The notes beneath the pieces were generated by a model. The model was not told where the DNA came from. It saw only the letters and a list, made by a program, of their open reading frames with translations, and did no database searches. The translations under genes were made by a program, and so were the position numbers. DNA of 57,743 nt from an uncultured Clostridia bacterium (GTDB taxonomy: Bacteria > Bacillota > Clostridia > Oscillospirales > CAG-272): positions 1 through 57,743 of the forward strand of contig CANQYV010000004.1 in the NCBI GenBank assembly GCA_947628165.1. The letters run 5' to 3'. Within the stretch, counting starts at the first letter, position 1. Each line of letters starts with the position of its first letter. This document shows positions 40,109-48,309 of this stretch, one piece after another.

Positions 40109-40153
40109 TTGACTTTCGTCATATTCACTACTATAATTATACTGTGAATATGA
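40109..40153. promoter_or_regulatory. Overlapping divergent promoters sharing TATAATTATA inside a large palindrome (HxlR operator candidate)
   Basis: Arms TCATATTCAC (40119-40128) / GTGAATATGA (40144-40153); plus-strand TTGACT-17-TATAAT (40132-40137). Confidence 0.75.
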
Positions 40154-40209
40154 AAATAAACAAGTACGCACATTCAAGTGCGATACTTACCAAAAGGAAA
40201 GCGTAAGAT

Positions 40210-40545
40210 ATGAATATCGAATGTATTCGGAATGCAAAATTAGAGGACACCGGTTTTCATTACACGATGTCCCTGATACAGGGAAAGTACAAGATGTTTA
40301 TACTCTATGCTTTGGCATGGTTTGAGGTCGTGCGCTTCAATGAGATGAAGAAATTTATCGGCAGCATCTCATATAAAACGCTAAGCTCTACATTAAAAGA
40401 GTTGGAGGCAGACGGCTTGGTTCACCGTGAGGAATATCCGCAAATTCCGCCGAAGGTAGAGTACAGCCTGACCGAACGCGGCAAATCTCTGATGCCTATT
40501 CTGGATCAGATGTGTACTTGGGGAGAAGACCATAGGAATAAGTAA
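40210..40545 (+). CDS. HxlR family transcriptional regulator
   Basis: Winged-helix FNEMKKFIGSISYKTLSSTLKELEADGLVHREEYPQIPPKVEYSLTERG. Confidence 0.93.
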   Translation: MNIECIRNAKLEDTGFHYTMSLIQGKYKMFILYALAWFEVVRFNEMKKFIGSISYKTLSSTLKELEADGLVHREEYPQIPPKVEYSLTERGKSLMPILDQMCTWGEDHRNK

Positions 40546-40595
40546 GCCGTTATTCCGGCTTTCCGTTCGCGGCGTTTCGTAAGAAACACCGCGTT

Positions 40596-41747
40596 TTACT
40601 GCGTGTTATATTCGGAGATGAGTTCGTCGGCGAGGCCTTCGACATATAACAGCTCGCCGCGTTCGCGGATGCGGGCGGGGGGAACGTTTGATATCGGGAA
40701 GTTTTCGCCTATCCTGTTGATGAGCCGAGTGTGCTCCGAGGCGGCGCGGATGCCGCAGAGCGGGGATTCGAGGTCGCCGCGTATCATGGCGGCGGCGAGG
40801 TGCAGCTTTCGCTCAGGGAAGACGAACGGGTCGCCGTAGTTGCGCGTTCTGCCGTCGTCTGTCACGCCTATGATGCGGCCTTTCGTGTACGCGCCACAGT
40901 CGGCAACGGCGGCGGGGGGTTCGTCCTGAGAAAACGTGACGTGCCCGTGTGCGAACTTATAGTAAAACATCGGGTTGACCGTCACGTCCGTTGTGTGTGA
41001 CGCGACAAAGCGCGCACGCGCGCCGCCCTCAAGTGTACAGCTTATGACGGCGGTGTCGAAGTTCTCGATGTCGTTGACGCGGTAAAGGCGCGCGTCGACG
41101 TCTGTGACGCGGCGCGACCTGTCGACCTCGCCGCCCGTGACGTAAAGCATATTGTGAAGATAGTGGGCGGCGGCGTTGTTCGCGACGCTGTCGTATATGA
41201 GCGAGCCGTCCTTTGCGTGTATCCTGCCTGCCCAGCCTGTGCCGCGCCCGAAATAATTCCTGTCGCGCGGCCACAAAACGAGCGTTTTCAATAGCTCCGG
41301 CTCGCCGTAGACCCCGGCGGAGACGTCTGCCTTGAGCGCCTGTATCGCCGCGCTGTGCGACCACTGATATCCTATTGAGACGCGGTGTCCCGACGCTTTC
41401 TCGGCGTCGATGAGACGGTCAATGTCGCGCGCGTCGCCGCAGAGCGGCTTTTCGCAGAGGACGTCGGCGCCGTGGTTCAGGGCGGTTATTATATTTTCGG
41501 TGTGGAACTGTATCGGGGTGGAGATAACGACGAGCTCGGCTTTGTGTTCGGCAAAAAAGTCGTCGAGCGAGGCATACGGCTCGCCGCAGACGGCGCGCAC
41601 GTCATCAAGCCTGCGGCACGCGCCGGGGTACGGGTCGACCGTGCCGACGAGATTGAAAAACGGCGCGTTTTCCGGCTTTAGCACCTCGTTTACATAGAGA
41701 GAGCCGTATCCTCCGATACCGACGAGAACTGTATTTATGCATCTCAT
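40596..41747 (-). CDS. Gfo/Idh/MocA family oxidoreductase
   Basis: VLVGIGGYGSLYV Rossmann motif; DVLCEKPLCGDARDIDRLI (EKP). Confidence 0.9.
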   Translation of the reverse strand: MRCINTVLVGIGGYGSLYVNEVLKPENAPFFNLVGTVDPYPGACRRLDDVRAVCGEPYASLDDFFAEHKAELVVISTPIQFHTENIITALNHGADVLCEKPLCGDARDIDRLIDAEKASGHRVSIGYQWSHSAAIQALKADVSAGVYGEPELLKTLVLWPRDRNYFGRGTGWAGRIHAKDGSLIYDSVANNAAAHYLHNMLYVTGGEVDRSRRVTDVDARLYRVNDIENFDTAVISCTLEGGARARFVASHTTDVTVNPMFYYKFAHGHVTFSQDEPPAAVADCGAYTKGRIIGVTDDGRTRNYGDPFVFPERKLHLAAAMIRGDLESPLCGIRAASEHTRLINRIGENFPISNVPPARIRERGELLYVEGLADELISEYNTQ

Positions 41748-41936
41748 TTTGGTTCGCCTTTCAGGAAAGTTTCGTTTGCGTTCTCACGGTAAACAGTATA
41801 GTCTCAAAAGGCGAAAAAATCAACCCGTCAGCAAAAAAGAGCAAAGAAGGCGGGGGAAAAAGAAGATTGTCTCCGCTTTGCGCGTAAAGCACAAAGCGCG
41901 CAGTTATTTGAGGAACAAATTTATATAAAGTGTGGG

Positions 41937-41964
41937 TTGCAAAAAAAAATCAATTTAGTATAAT
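41937..41964 (+). promoter_or_regulatory. Promoter TTGCAA-16-TATAAT upstream of small ORF
   Basis: TTGCAA 41937-41942; TATAAT 41959-41964; followed by GC-rich hairpin around GGCGATCGCTTGCC. Confidence 0.6.
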
Positions 41965-42028
41965 AAGGGTGACTGGGGGGAGGCGATCGCTTGCCCCGAG
42001 CCAAATCCGAAAAGGAGGGCACTATTGT

Positions 42029-42316
42029 ATGCTTAAAAGAGAGGTTCAGATGCATGACGTCGATATCGCAGAATTTATCCACGCGCTCGACGGATGCGAA
42101 GGTGACGTTTATCTTGAGACGGTTGACGGCGACTGCATCAATCTGAGGTCGCGTCTCTCACAGCTGCTCGGTATCGCCGAGATAATCAACGGAGGTCTTG
42201 TGACCAACGCTAAGCTCCGCTGCGAGAATCCCGAGGATGAGTCGAAGCTGTTCCGCTTCTCCCTCTTCCGCGAGATCCCCACAAAAGACAGCGAAGGCGA
42301 GGAAAAGTCCGAATAA
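42029..42316 (+). CDS. Small conserved protein, possibly HPr-like fold
   Basis: AAGGAGGGC upstream of ATG 42029; HDVDIAEFIHALDGCEGDVYLETVDGDCINLRSRLSQLLGIAEI. Confidence 0.5.
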   Translation: MLKREVQMHDVDIAEFIHALDGCEGDVYLETVDGDCINLRSRLSQLLGIAEIINGGLVTNAKLRCENPEDESKLFRFSLFREIPTKDSEGEEKSE

Positions 42317-42329
42317 CTCCGATACCGAA

Positions 42330-42362
42330 ATCGGGAAAGCACGACGACCGTCGTGCTTTTTT
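42330..42362 (+). terminator. Terminator
   Basis: AAAGCACGACGACCGTCGTGCTTTTTT. Confidence 0.85.
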
Positions 42363-42394
42363 CTTTCAAAAAAGAATATGCACAACATTTTGCG

Positions 42395-42430
42395 TTCGCG
42401 CTTGAATTCGTGCGCGAAATATGGTAAAAT
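42395..42430 (+). promoter_or_regulatory. GH43 promoter TTGAAT-17-TAAAAT with palindrome flanking the -35
   Basis: TTCGCGC (42395-42401)/GCGCGAA (42412-42418); TTGAAT 42402-42407; TAAAAT 42425-42430. Confidence 0.55.
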
Positions 42431-42460
42431 AAACTGAAGCTCAATAATGCGGAGGAACGT

Positions 42461-44032
42461 ATGAAAAACAGCGAAATAAAGCGGAAAAACAACCCCATAA
42501 TCTGGGCGGATATTCCCGATGTCGACGTTATCCGCGTCGGCGACACCTACTATATGATAAGTACGACGATGCATCTGATGCCGGGAGGCGTCATCTTCCG
42601 CTCGTATGACCTTGTGAACTGGGAGGTCGCGACGTATATTTACGATGTGCTCGAAAATACGCCGGGCGCGCGCCTCGAGGACATGCGCGGCATATACGGC
42701 GCTGGCATGTGGGCGGCGACGCTGCGCTATCACAACGGACGGTTTTACGTCATCTTCGTCGCGAACGACACTCGCGCGGAGAATATGTCGTTCCTCTACA
42801 CGTCGGAAAAAATCGAGGGCCCGTGGGAAAAGAGAAAGATCAAGGGCTTTTATCACGACTGCTCGCTCTATTTCGAGGGGGACCGCCCGTTTATCGTCTC
42901 CGGCTGCGGGCAGGTGCGCCTCGTAGAAATGAGGCCCGACCTCTCGGAACCGCTCCCCGGCGGTATCGACAAGATAATCATTTCCGACCGCGAGTATGTC
43001 AGCCTCCCGTCCGAGGGCTCACATATGTATAAGATAAACGGAAAATATTATATCTTCATGATACACTGGCTTCGCTACGGCACAAAACGCCGCGTCGAGG
43101 TCTGCTATATGTCGGACAAGATCGACGGGCCGTATGTCGGCGGAAATATTCTCGACGACGACATGGGATATCACAACGCCGGCGTCGCGCAGGGCGGCAT
43201 TGTCGACACGCCCGACGGCGACTGGTACGCAATGCTGTTCCAGGACCACGGCGCTGTCGGAAGGATACCGGTGCTCGTACCCATGACATGGGACAGCGAG
43301 TCTTCGTTCCCCGTATTCGGAGAGGGCGGGCGCGTTCCGCGCACGGTCGAGGTCAGGTCAACGCGTCCCGACTATGAATATGAACCCATAATCACGTCGG
43401 ACGGCTTCGACTATGCGGAAGGCGAGCAGCTCCACAACGCATGGCAGTGGAACCATATTCCCGACGATTCGCTTTGGAGCACGACGGAGCGCCCCGGCTG
43501 GCTCCGTCTCAGAACGGGGAGCACGGCGCCGAACGTCACGCTTGCGAAGAATTCTCTCGGGCAGCGCACGGCGGGTCCCGTATGCGAAGGCTCTGTCACG
43601 CTCGATGTTTCGGGCCTCGGAGACGGCGACTTCGCGGGGCTCTGCGCGATGCAGAGCAATTACGGATTTATAGCCGTCACGCGCGAGGGAGACGATAAGT
43701 ATATAGTTATGCTGAAACGCAGCGAGCAGGAGCTCGACGCGCACGGCAGGCCGATTCCCGGCGATAAGCTCCCCGGCATCGAATACGGCAGGGTGAAGCT
43801 CGAGGGCAACGTCGTTAAGCTTAAGATAAGGTGCGATTTCCGCGAAAACGTCGATTTGGCGGAGTTCTTCTACGAGGACGGCGGCGAGTGGCACAGGCTC
43901 GGAGATGAGCTGCATATGCTCTACACTCTCGACCACTTCATGGGGTACCGCTTCGAGCTCTGCTGCTTCTCGACAAAAACGCCCGGCGGATACGCGGATT
44001 TTGACGACTACACGATAAATGTCATCGAGTGA
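42461..44032 (+). CDS. Glycoside hydrolase family 43 protein (beta-xylosidase/arabinofuranosidase-like)
   Basis: NPIIWADIPDVDVIRVGDTYYMISTT, ...HDCSLYFEGDRPFIVSG, C-terminal beta-sandwich. Confidence 0.9.
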   Translation: MKNSEIKRKNNPIIWADIPDVDVIRVGDTYYMISTTMHLMPGGVIFRSYDLVNWEVATYIYDVLENTPGARLEDMRGIYGAGMWAATLRYHNGRFYVIFVANDTRAENMSFLYTSEKIEGPWEKRKIKGFYHDCSLYFEGDRPFIVSGCGQVRLVEMRPDLSEPLPGGIDKIIISDREYVSLPSEGSHMYKINGKYYIFMIHWLRYGTKRRVEVCYMSDKIDGPYVGGNILDDDMGYHNAGVAQGGIVDTPDGDWYAMLFQDHGAVGRIPVLVPMTWDSESSFPVFGEGGRVPRTVEVRSTRPDYEYEPIITSDGFDYAEGEQLHNAWQWNHIPDDSLWSTTERPGWLRLRTGSTAPNVTLAKNSLGQRTAGPVCEGSVTLDVSGLGDGDFAGLCAMQSNYGFIAVTREGDDKYIVMLKRSEQELDAHGRPIPGDKLPGIEYGRVKLEGNVVKLKIRCDFRENVDLAEFFYEDGGEWHRLGDELHMLYTLDHFMGYRFELCCFSTKTPGGYADFDDYTINVIE

Positions 44033-44056
44033 CGGCGAGTCCGAGAGGGTAGACAC

Positions 44057-45196
44057 ATGACAGATACGCGGCGCAAATGGCTGCGCGCCATGCTTAAGAT
44101 AGTGACGCCGGTGCTCGAGTCTGCCTCGCGCGGCGAGCTCAGATCGAGGATGCCGGTCTATGCGCGTCCCGGCGTGACGGACAGAGAAGAGTATACATAT
44201 CTTGAGGCTTTGGGGAGAGTCGTTTGCGGGATTTCGCCTTGGCTCGGAACCAAAGCCGAGGACGGGGAGGAAGAAGAACTCCGCCTCAGATATGCGGAGA
44301 TGACGAGGCAGGCGATACGATTTGCCGTTATGCCCGGCTCGCCGGATATGATGAATTTCTCGCGCGGCGGGCAGCCTATCGTGGATGCCGCGTTTCTGGC
44401 GGAGGGTATCCTCCGCGCGAAGGCGGAGCTTTGGGATGCGCTCGAGGGGGATGTGAAGCGAGAGCTTTTGGCTCGGATGAGAGAGACGCGGACGCGGAAG
44501 CCTTATGCGAGCAACTGGCTTTTGTTCGCCGCGATGACAGAGACTCTGCTTTACGAGGCGGGGGCGTCCGATTGGGACCCGATGCGCGTCGATTATGCGC
44601 TGAGGCAGCATATGCAGTGGTATCTCGGAGACGGCTTTTACGGCGACGGCCCCGAATTTCATCTTGATTATTACAACAGCTATGTCATAAACCCTATGCT
44701 CGTCGATATCATCCGCACCGTCGGAGATGTTTTCCCGGATTGGGCGGAAATGAAGGACGAGATAATAAGGCGGGCGTCAAGATTCGCGTCCGCAGAAGAA
44801 ACGATGATATGCCCGGACGGGACGTATCCCGTGCTCGGGCGCTCTTCCGCGTACCGCTTCGGCGCGTTCCATGCGCTCTGTCAGGCGGCGCTGCTCGGCT
44901 ATCTGCCGGAAAGCGTTGATCCGGCGGCGGTGCGGTGCGCGCTCACCGCGGTGATAGAAAAGGTCATGTCGTACTCCGGAATCTTTGACGGGGAGGGCTG
45001 GCTCACTATCGGCGTCTGCGGGGAGCAGCCGGAGATAGGAGAGGGCTATATTTCAACGGGGAGCCTGTATCTTTGTACGGCAGTGTTCCTTCCGCTCGGG
45101 CTGCCGGATTCGGCTCCGTTCTGGTCGTTGCCGGACGCGGCGTGGACGCAGCGCCGTATATGGGCGGGCGACGTGTCTGCCGTGACGAGACATTAG
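44057..45196 (+). CDS. DUF2264-like protein
   Basis: YTYLEALGRVVCGISPWLG; SNWLLFAAMTE; QWYLGDGFYGDGPEFHLDYYNSYVI. Confidence 0.85.
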   Translation: MTDTRRKWLRAMLKIVTPVLESASRGELRSRMPVYARPGVTDREEYTYLEALGRVVCGISPWLGTKAEDGEEEELRLRYAEMTRQAIRFAVMPGSPDMMNFSRGGQPIVDAAFLAEGILRAKAELWDALEGDVKRELLARMRETRTRKPYASNWLLFAAMTETLLYEAGASDWDPMRVDYALRQHMQWYLGDGFYGDGPEFHLDYYNSYVINPMLVDIIRTVGDVFPDWAEMKDEIIRRASRFASAEETMICPDGTYPVLGRSSAYRFGAFHALCQAALLGYLPESVDPAAVRCALTAVIEKVMSYSGIFDGEGWLTIGVCGEQPEIGEGYISTGSLYLCTAVFLPLGLPDSAPFWSLPDAAWTQRRIWAGDVSAVTRH

Positions 45197-45244
45197 AAAA
45201 ATACCCGCGGAGGCTTCCGTTCGGAAGCCTCCGCGGGTATTCTT
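45197..45244. terminator. Bidirectional terminator
   Basis: AATACCCGCGGAGGCTTCCGTTCGGAAGCCTCCGCGGGTATT long perfect hairpin. Confidence 0.9.
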
Positions 45245-45790
45245 TCATTCGCCCGAGATACGTTTGTATTCGGTGATTATTTTTTCCGCCGTTTTCTCCG
45301 GCGTACTGTTCGTGCTGTCTATGACAAGGTCATAATTATCGGGGTCGGTGTAATCGACGCCGTATATCGACTTGAACCGTTCGCGTTCGAGCTCCTGCCG
45401 CCGTATGAGCGCCGCCTTTGCCTCATCGACCGTCCGGTACGACTCGACATCGCCGCGTTCCGCGGCGAATACGCGGCGCGCTGCCTCGTCTGCGTCGACG
45501 TCGATGAATACGCGGAACGCATTCTCGGCGAAATGCCACGCCATTCGCGAGTCAAAAATTATGTGGTCGCGCGTTCTTGAAAGCTCCGTTACGGCGTCGT
45601 CTATTACATGGTCGAACGCGGCGTCTGTCATCATTCGCTGATTGAGCTCAAGGGTCGTTATTCCCATCTCCGCCGCCGCGTGACGCTGTACGCTGCCCGT
45701 CGAGTATATATCGTAACCGAGCGTTTCCGATAATATTCCGGCAACGGTCGATTTGCCGCTCCCGAGTCTGCCCGTTATAGCAATGTGCAT
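45245..45790 (-). CDS. Cytidylate-kinase-like P-loop kinase
   Basis: ITGRLGSGKSTVAGILSETLGYDIYSTGSVQR; DSRMAW; R-rich lid. Confidence 0.75.
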   Translation of the reverse strand: MHIAITGRLGSGKSTVAGILSETLGYDIYSTGSVQRHAAAEMGITTLELNQRMMTDAAFDHVIDDAVTELSRTRDHIIFDSRMAWHFAENAFRVFIDVDADEAARRVFAAERGDVESYRTVDEAKAALIRRQELERERFKSIYGVDYTDPDNYDLVIDSTNSTPEKTAEKIITEYKRISGE

Positions 45791-45948
45791 GATAAAAAAG
45801 CCCCCGGCATTTCGCTTTGTTGCGGAACAATTATATCATGAGAAAGGGAAATTGTAAAGTAAAAAAGAAATTCATGTGTCTGAAATGAATTAATAAACGG
45901 GCCGATTTTCAGAAGCAGGAAAATATTGTTGTCAAGAGGGCAGGGAGG

Positions 45949-46194
45949 TCATTCATCTATGCCGAGGAGCCATGCGGCGGACACTTTCAAAATCTCCGCA
46001 AGCACCCGTATCTCATAATCGGGGACAAACCGTGTCCCGATCTCGATCCGTGAAATGCTGTCTCTTTCGATTATAACGCCGTTTACCTGCAGACGTGCCG
46101 CGAGATCCGCCTGCGACATTCTCTGCATGACACGAGCCTGCCGCACCCGCTCGCCGCATATGTTTTTTCGACCGTTGAAGTCGTATATTTTCAT
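45949..46194 (-). CDS. XRE family helix-turn-helix regulator
   Basis: VRQARVMQRMSQADLAARLQVNGVIIERDSISRIEIGTRFVPDYEIRVLAEIL; GGAAGGA RBS. Confidence 0.88.
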   Translation of the reverse strand: MKIYDFNGRKNICGERVRQARVMQRMSQADLAARLQVNGVIIERDSISRIEIGTRFVPDYEIRVLAEILKVSAAWLLGIDE

Positions 46195-46218
46195 TTTTAT
46201 CGTTCCTTCCAAAAAAAT

Positions 46219-46279
46219 ATGTTAAAGTTCAGCAACAATCTTGACTTTAACACATTATTCTGCTACAATTGTGTTAAAG
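46219..46279 (+). promoter_or_regulatory. Promoter TTGACT-17-TACAAT of polysaccharide locus flanked by repeated GTTAAAG operator half-sites
   Basis: -35 46241-46246, -10 46264-46269; CTTTAACACA 46245-46254 / TGTGTTAAAG 46270-46279 perfect inverted repeat; extra ATGTTAAAG 46219-46227. Confidence 0.75.
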
Positions 46280-46366
46280 ATACGCTTTAGGCAAAAATGT
46301 TAGAAGAGTTATCGTTTTGAAGCAATCATTTCCTTCAGACTTTCGCTTTTTTTCGCTCAAAAGCTC

Positions 46367-46395
46367 TTGATTGTTTAGAAAAGTGATGATATAAT
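46367..46395 (+). promoter_or_regulatory. Second promoter of the polysaccharide locus TTGATT-17-TATAAT
   Basis: TTGATT 46367-46372; TATAAT 46390-46395. Confidence 0.65.
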
Positions 46396-46637
46396 ATGTT
46401 GCAGTGTGTATTTTGATATATTAAAGTTTGTTTGATTGAAAAAATAACATGAAGTTCATTTTTTAGGTAAAATCAGAGAATATCGAGTGCTGAACTCAGC
46501 TTCCGAATATGTGTTGTTTTTATTTATTATCGTGGCTCACAGGCTTCGGCTGACAAAAGATTATTGCCGCGGCAGGAGAGTATAGAAGGATCTGTCCGAA
46601 AGAAGGGCACGTCGGAAACGGCGAGGACAGTGTTTTT

Positions 46638-47190
46638 GTGAACGAGACAACAGCATATGTTAAGGACATGCCTTCCCTTGAGGAGGAGAGCGCAGAGACA
46701 AATGAAACGGTCAATGTTATACTTCCTTTCAAGAAAGATAAGGAATATTACGTCGAGACGCTGAAAAACGTCCCTAGAAAACCTGTTTATTCTTTCTTTA
46801 AGCGCTTTTTTGATATTGTTTTTTCCGTGTTTGCCCTTTTGATTTGCACCATTCCGATGGCAATTATAGCTGTTATAATAAAGCTGAGTTCTCCAGGCCC
46901 CGTCTTTTTCAGACAGGAGAGGCTCGGCTTGAACGGAAAAAAATTTAAAATAGTAAAATTCAGAACAATGTGCGTCGACGCGGAAGCAAAAGGCGCTCAG
47001 TGGTCGCAGGGAGACGATGACCCGCGAATATTTGATCGTGGATGCATTTTTGAGAAAAGTACGTCTTGATGAACTTCCTCAGTTTGGAGCTATCCTCTGC
47101 GGGAAAATGAGTCTTGTCAGCCTAATACCCGAATGCGAGTGTTTTTACAATGAATTTAAAACCATACATACACGTCTCGAGAAAAATAGG
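46638..47190 (+). pseudogene. Undecaprenyl-phosphate sugar-1-phosphate transferase, frameshifted copy 1
   Basis: VYSFFKRFFDIVFSVFALLICTIPMAIIAVIIKLSSPGPVFFRQERLGLNGKKFKIVKFRTM then stop; continues in another frame as AFLRKVRLDELPQFGAILCGKMSLVSLIPE. Confidence 0.88.
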
Positions 47191-47193
47191 TAG

Positions 47194-47400
47194 TATGTTG
47201 AAACGTTGAAAAACGTCCTGAAAAAACCGGTTTATTCGTTTATTAGTAAACGCTTTTTTGACATTTTTTATGATTGCCATTTTAGTTTGCGCTATCCCGA
47301 TGACAGTAAAAGCGTTTATAAAAAAGATGTTCCCTTGGTCTGTTTTTTAAACAGAAGCTTAGTTTGAACTGGAAGGAACTTAAGAAAACGCAGACGAAAG
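47194..47400 (+). pseudogene. Second, more decayed sugar transferase remnant (copy 2)
   Basis: YVETLKNVLKKPVYSFISKRFFDIF then, after a frameshift, MIAILVCAIPMTVKAFIKKMFPWSVF*; parallels copy 1. Confidence 0.8.
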
Positions 47401-47494
47401 CTGTAAACAATAGACGCGTTTGCCGAACTGGTGATGCGGAAAGCAAGCGCATATAAGAGAATATCTTTACAAAATTATTTTGAAATGAGAAATA

Positions 47495-48307
47495 ATGGTG
47501 AACAAGTTGAGCGAAGAAATGAGCGAAACATTACTTTTGAAGCGAGAGGTAGACGTCAAAGACGCGCCCGGAATTGTGATGAGCCCGGCTGTAAAACAGC
47601 CCGAACCGCAGACGGAAGTCTATTCAGGCTCGGCGTCGAAAGTTAAAAGCAGACCGATATATGCATTTGTAAAGTGTCTTGCGGACTTTGTGCTGTCGCT
47701 CGCAGCGAGTGTTGTCCTTATAATCCCGATGGCGGTGATTGCATTAATTATCTACATTAAAGACCCCGGCAACCCGTTCTACATGCAAACCCGCGTCGGA
47801 AAGAGCGGAAAGCCTCTCAGAATCCTGAAATTCAGGACGATGCGAAATGGTGCGGACAAGCTGGAGAATATGCTCACGTCAGAGCAGCTAGAAGAATACA
47901 AGCGCGAGTACAAGCTCGACGACGACCCGAGGTTGATCGGCTACAGGAAGCCGGGCTACGGCAAGACTTGTTTTGGCGCAAGACTAAGGCAGCTTTCGAT
48001 TGACGAGCTCCCGCAAATTGTATGGAATGTTTGCTTGAAAGGGAATATGTCCTTGGTCGGACCGCGACCGATCCTCCGAGAAGAGTTGGAAAGATATTAC
48101 ACTCCCGAGCAGCAAAAAGCGTTGTTGTCGGTGAAACCGGGACTGACCGGCTACTGGCAGGCGTATGCGAGGAACAACGCGAAGTACGACACTGGTGAAC
48201 GGCAGAAAATGGAGCTTTATTACATAGGACGGCGGTCTTTCTTAATGGATATAAAAATTATTTTAGCTACCGTATCAGCTGTAGTAAAGAAAAATGGAGC
48301 CAAGTAA
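47495..48307 (+). CDS. Bacterial sugar transferase (initiating polyprenyl-phosphate glycosyl-1-phosphate transferase), intact
   Basis: PGNPFYMQTRVGKSGKPLRILKFRTM; LRQLSIDELPQIVWNVCLKGNMSLVGPRPIL; KPGLTGYWQ. Confidence 0.93.
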   Translation: MVNKLSEEMSETLLLKREVDVKDAPGIVMSPAVKQPEPQTEVYSGSASKVKSRPIYAFVKCLADFVLSLAASVVLIIPMAVIALIIYIKDPGNPFYMQTRVGKSGKPLRILKFRTMRNGADKLENMLTSEQLEEYKREYKLDDDPRLIGYRKPGYGKTCFGARLRQLSIDELPQIVWNVCLKGNMSLVGPRPILREELERYYTPEQQKALLSVKPGLTGYWQAYARNNAKYDTGERQKMELYYIGRRSFLMDIKIILATVSAVVKKNGAK

Positions 48308-48309
48308 TT

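Noticed and set aside
43358-44662. 434-aa minus-strand ORF opposite GH43/DUF2264
   Set aside because: Shadow ORF spanning two well-supported genes.
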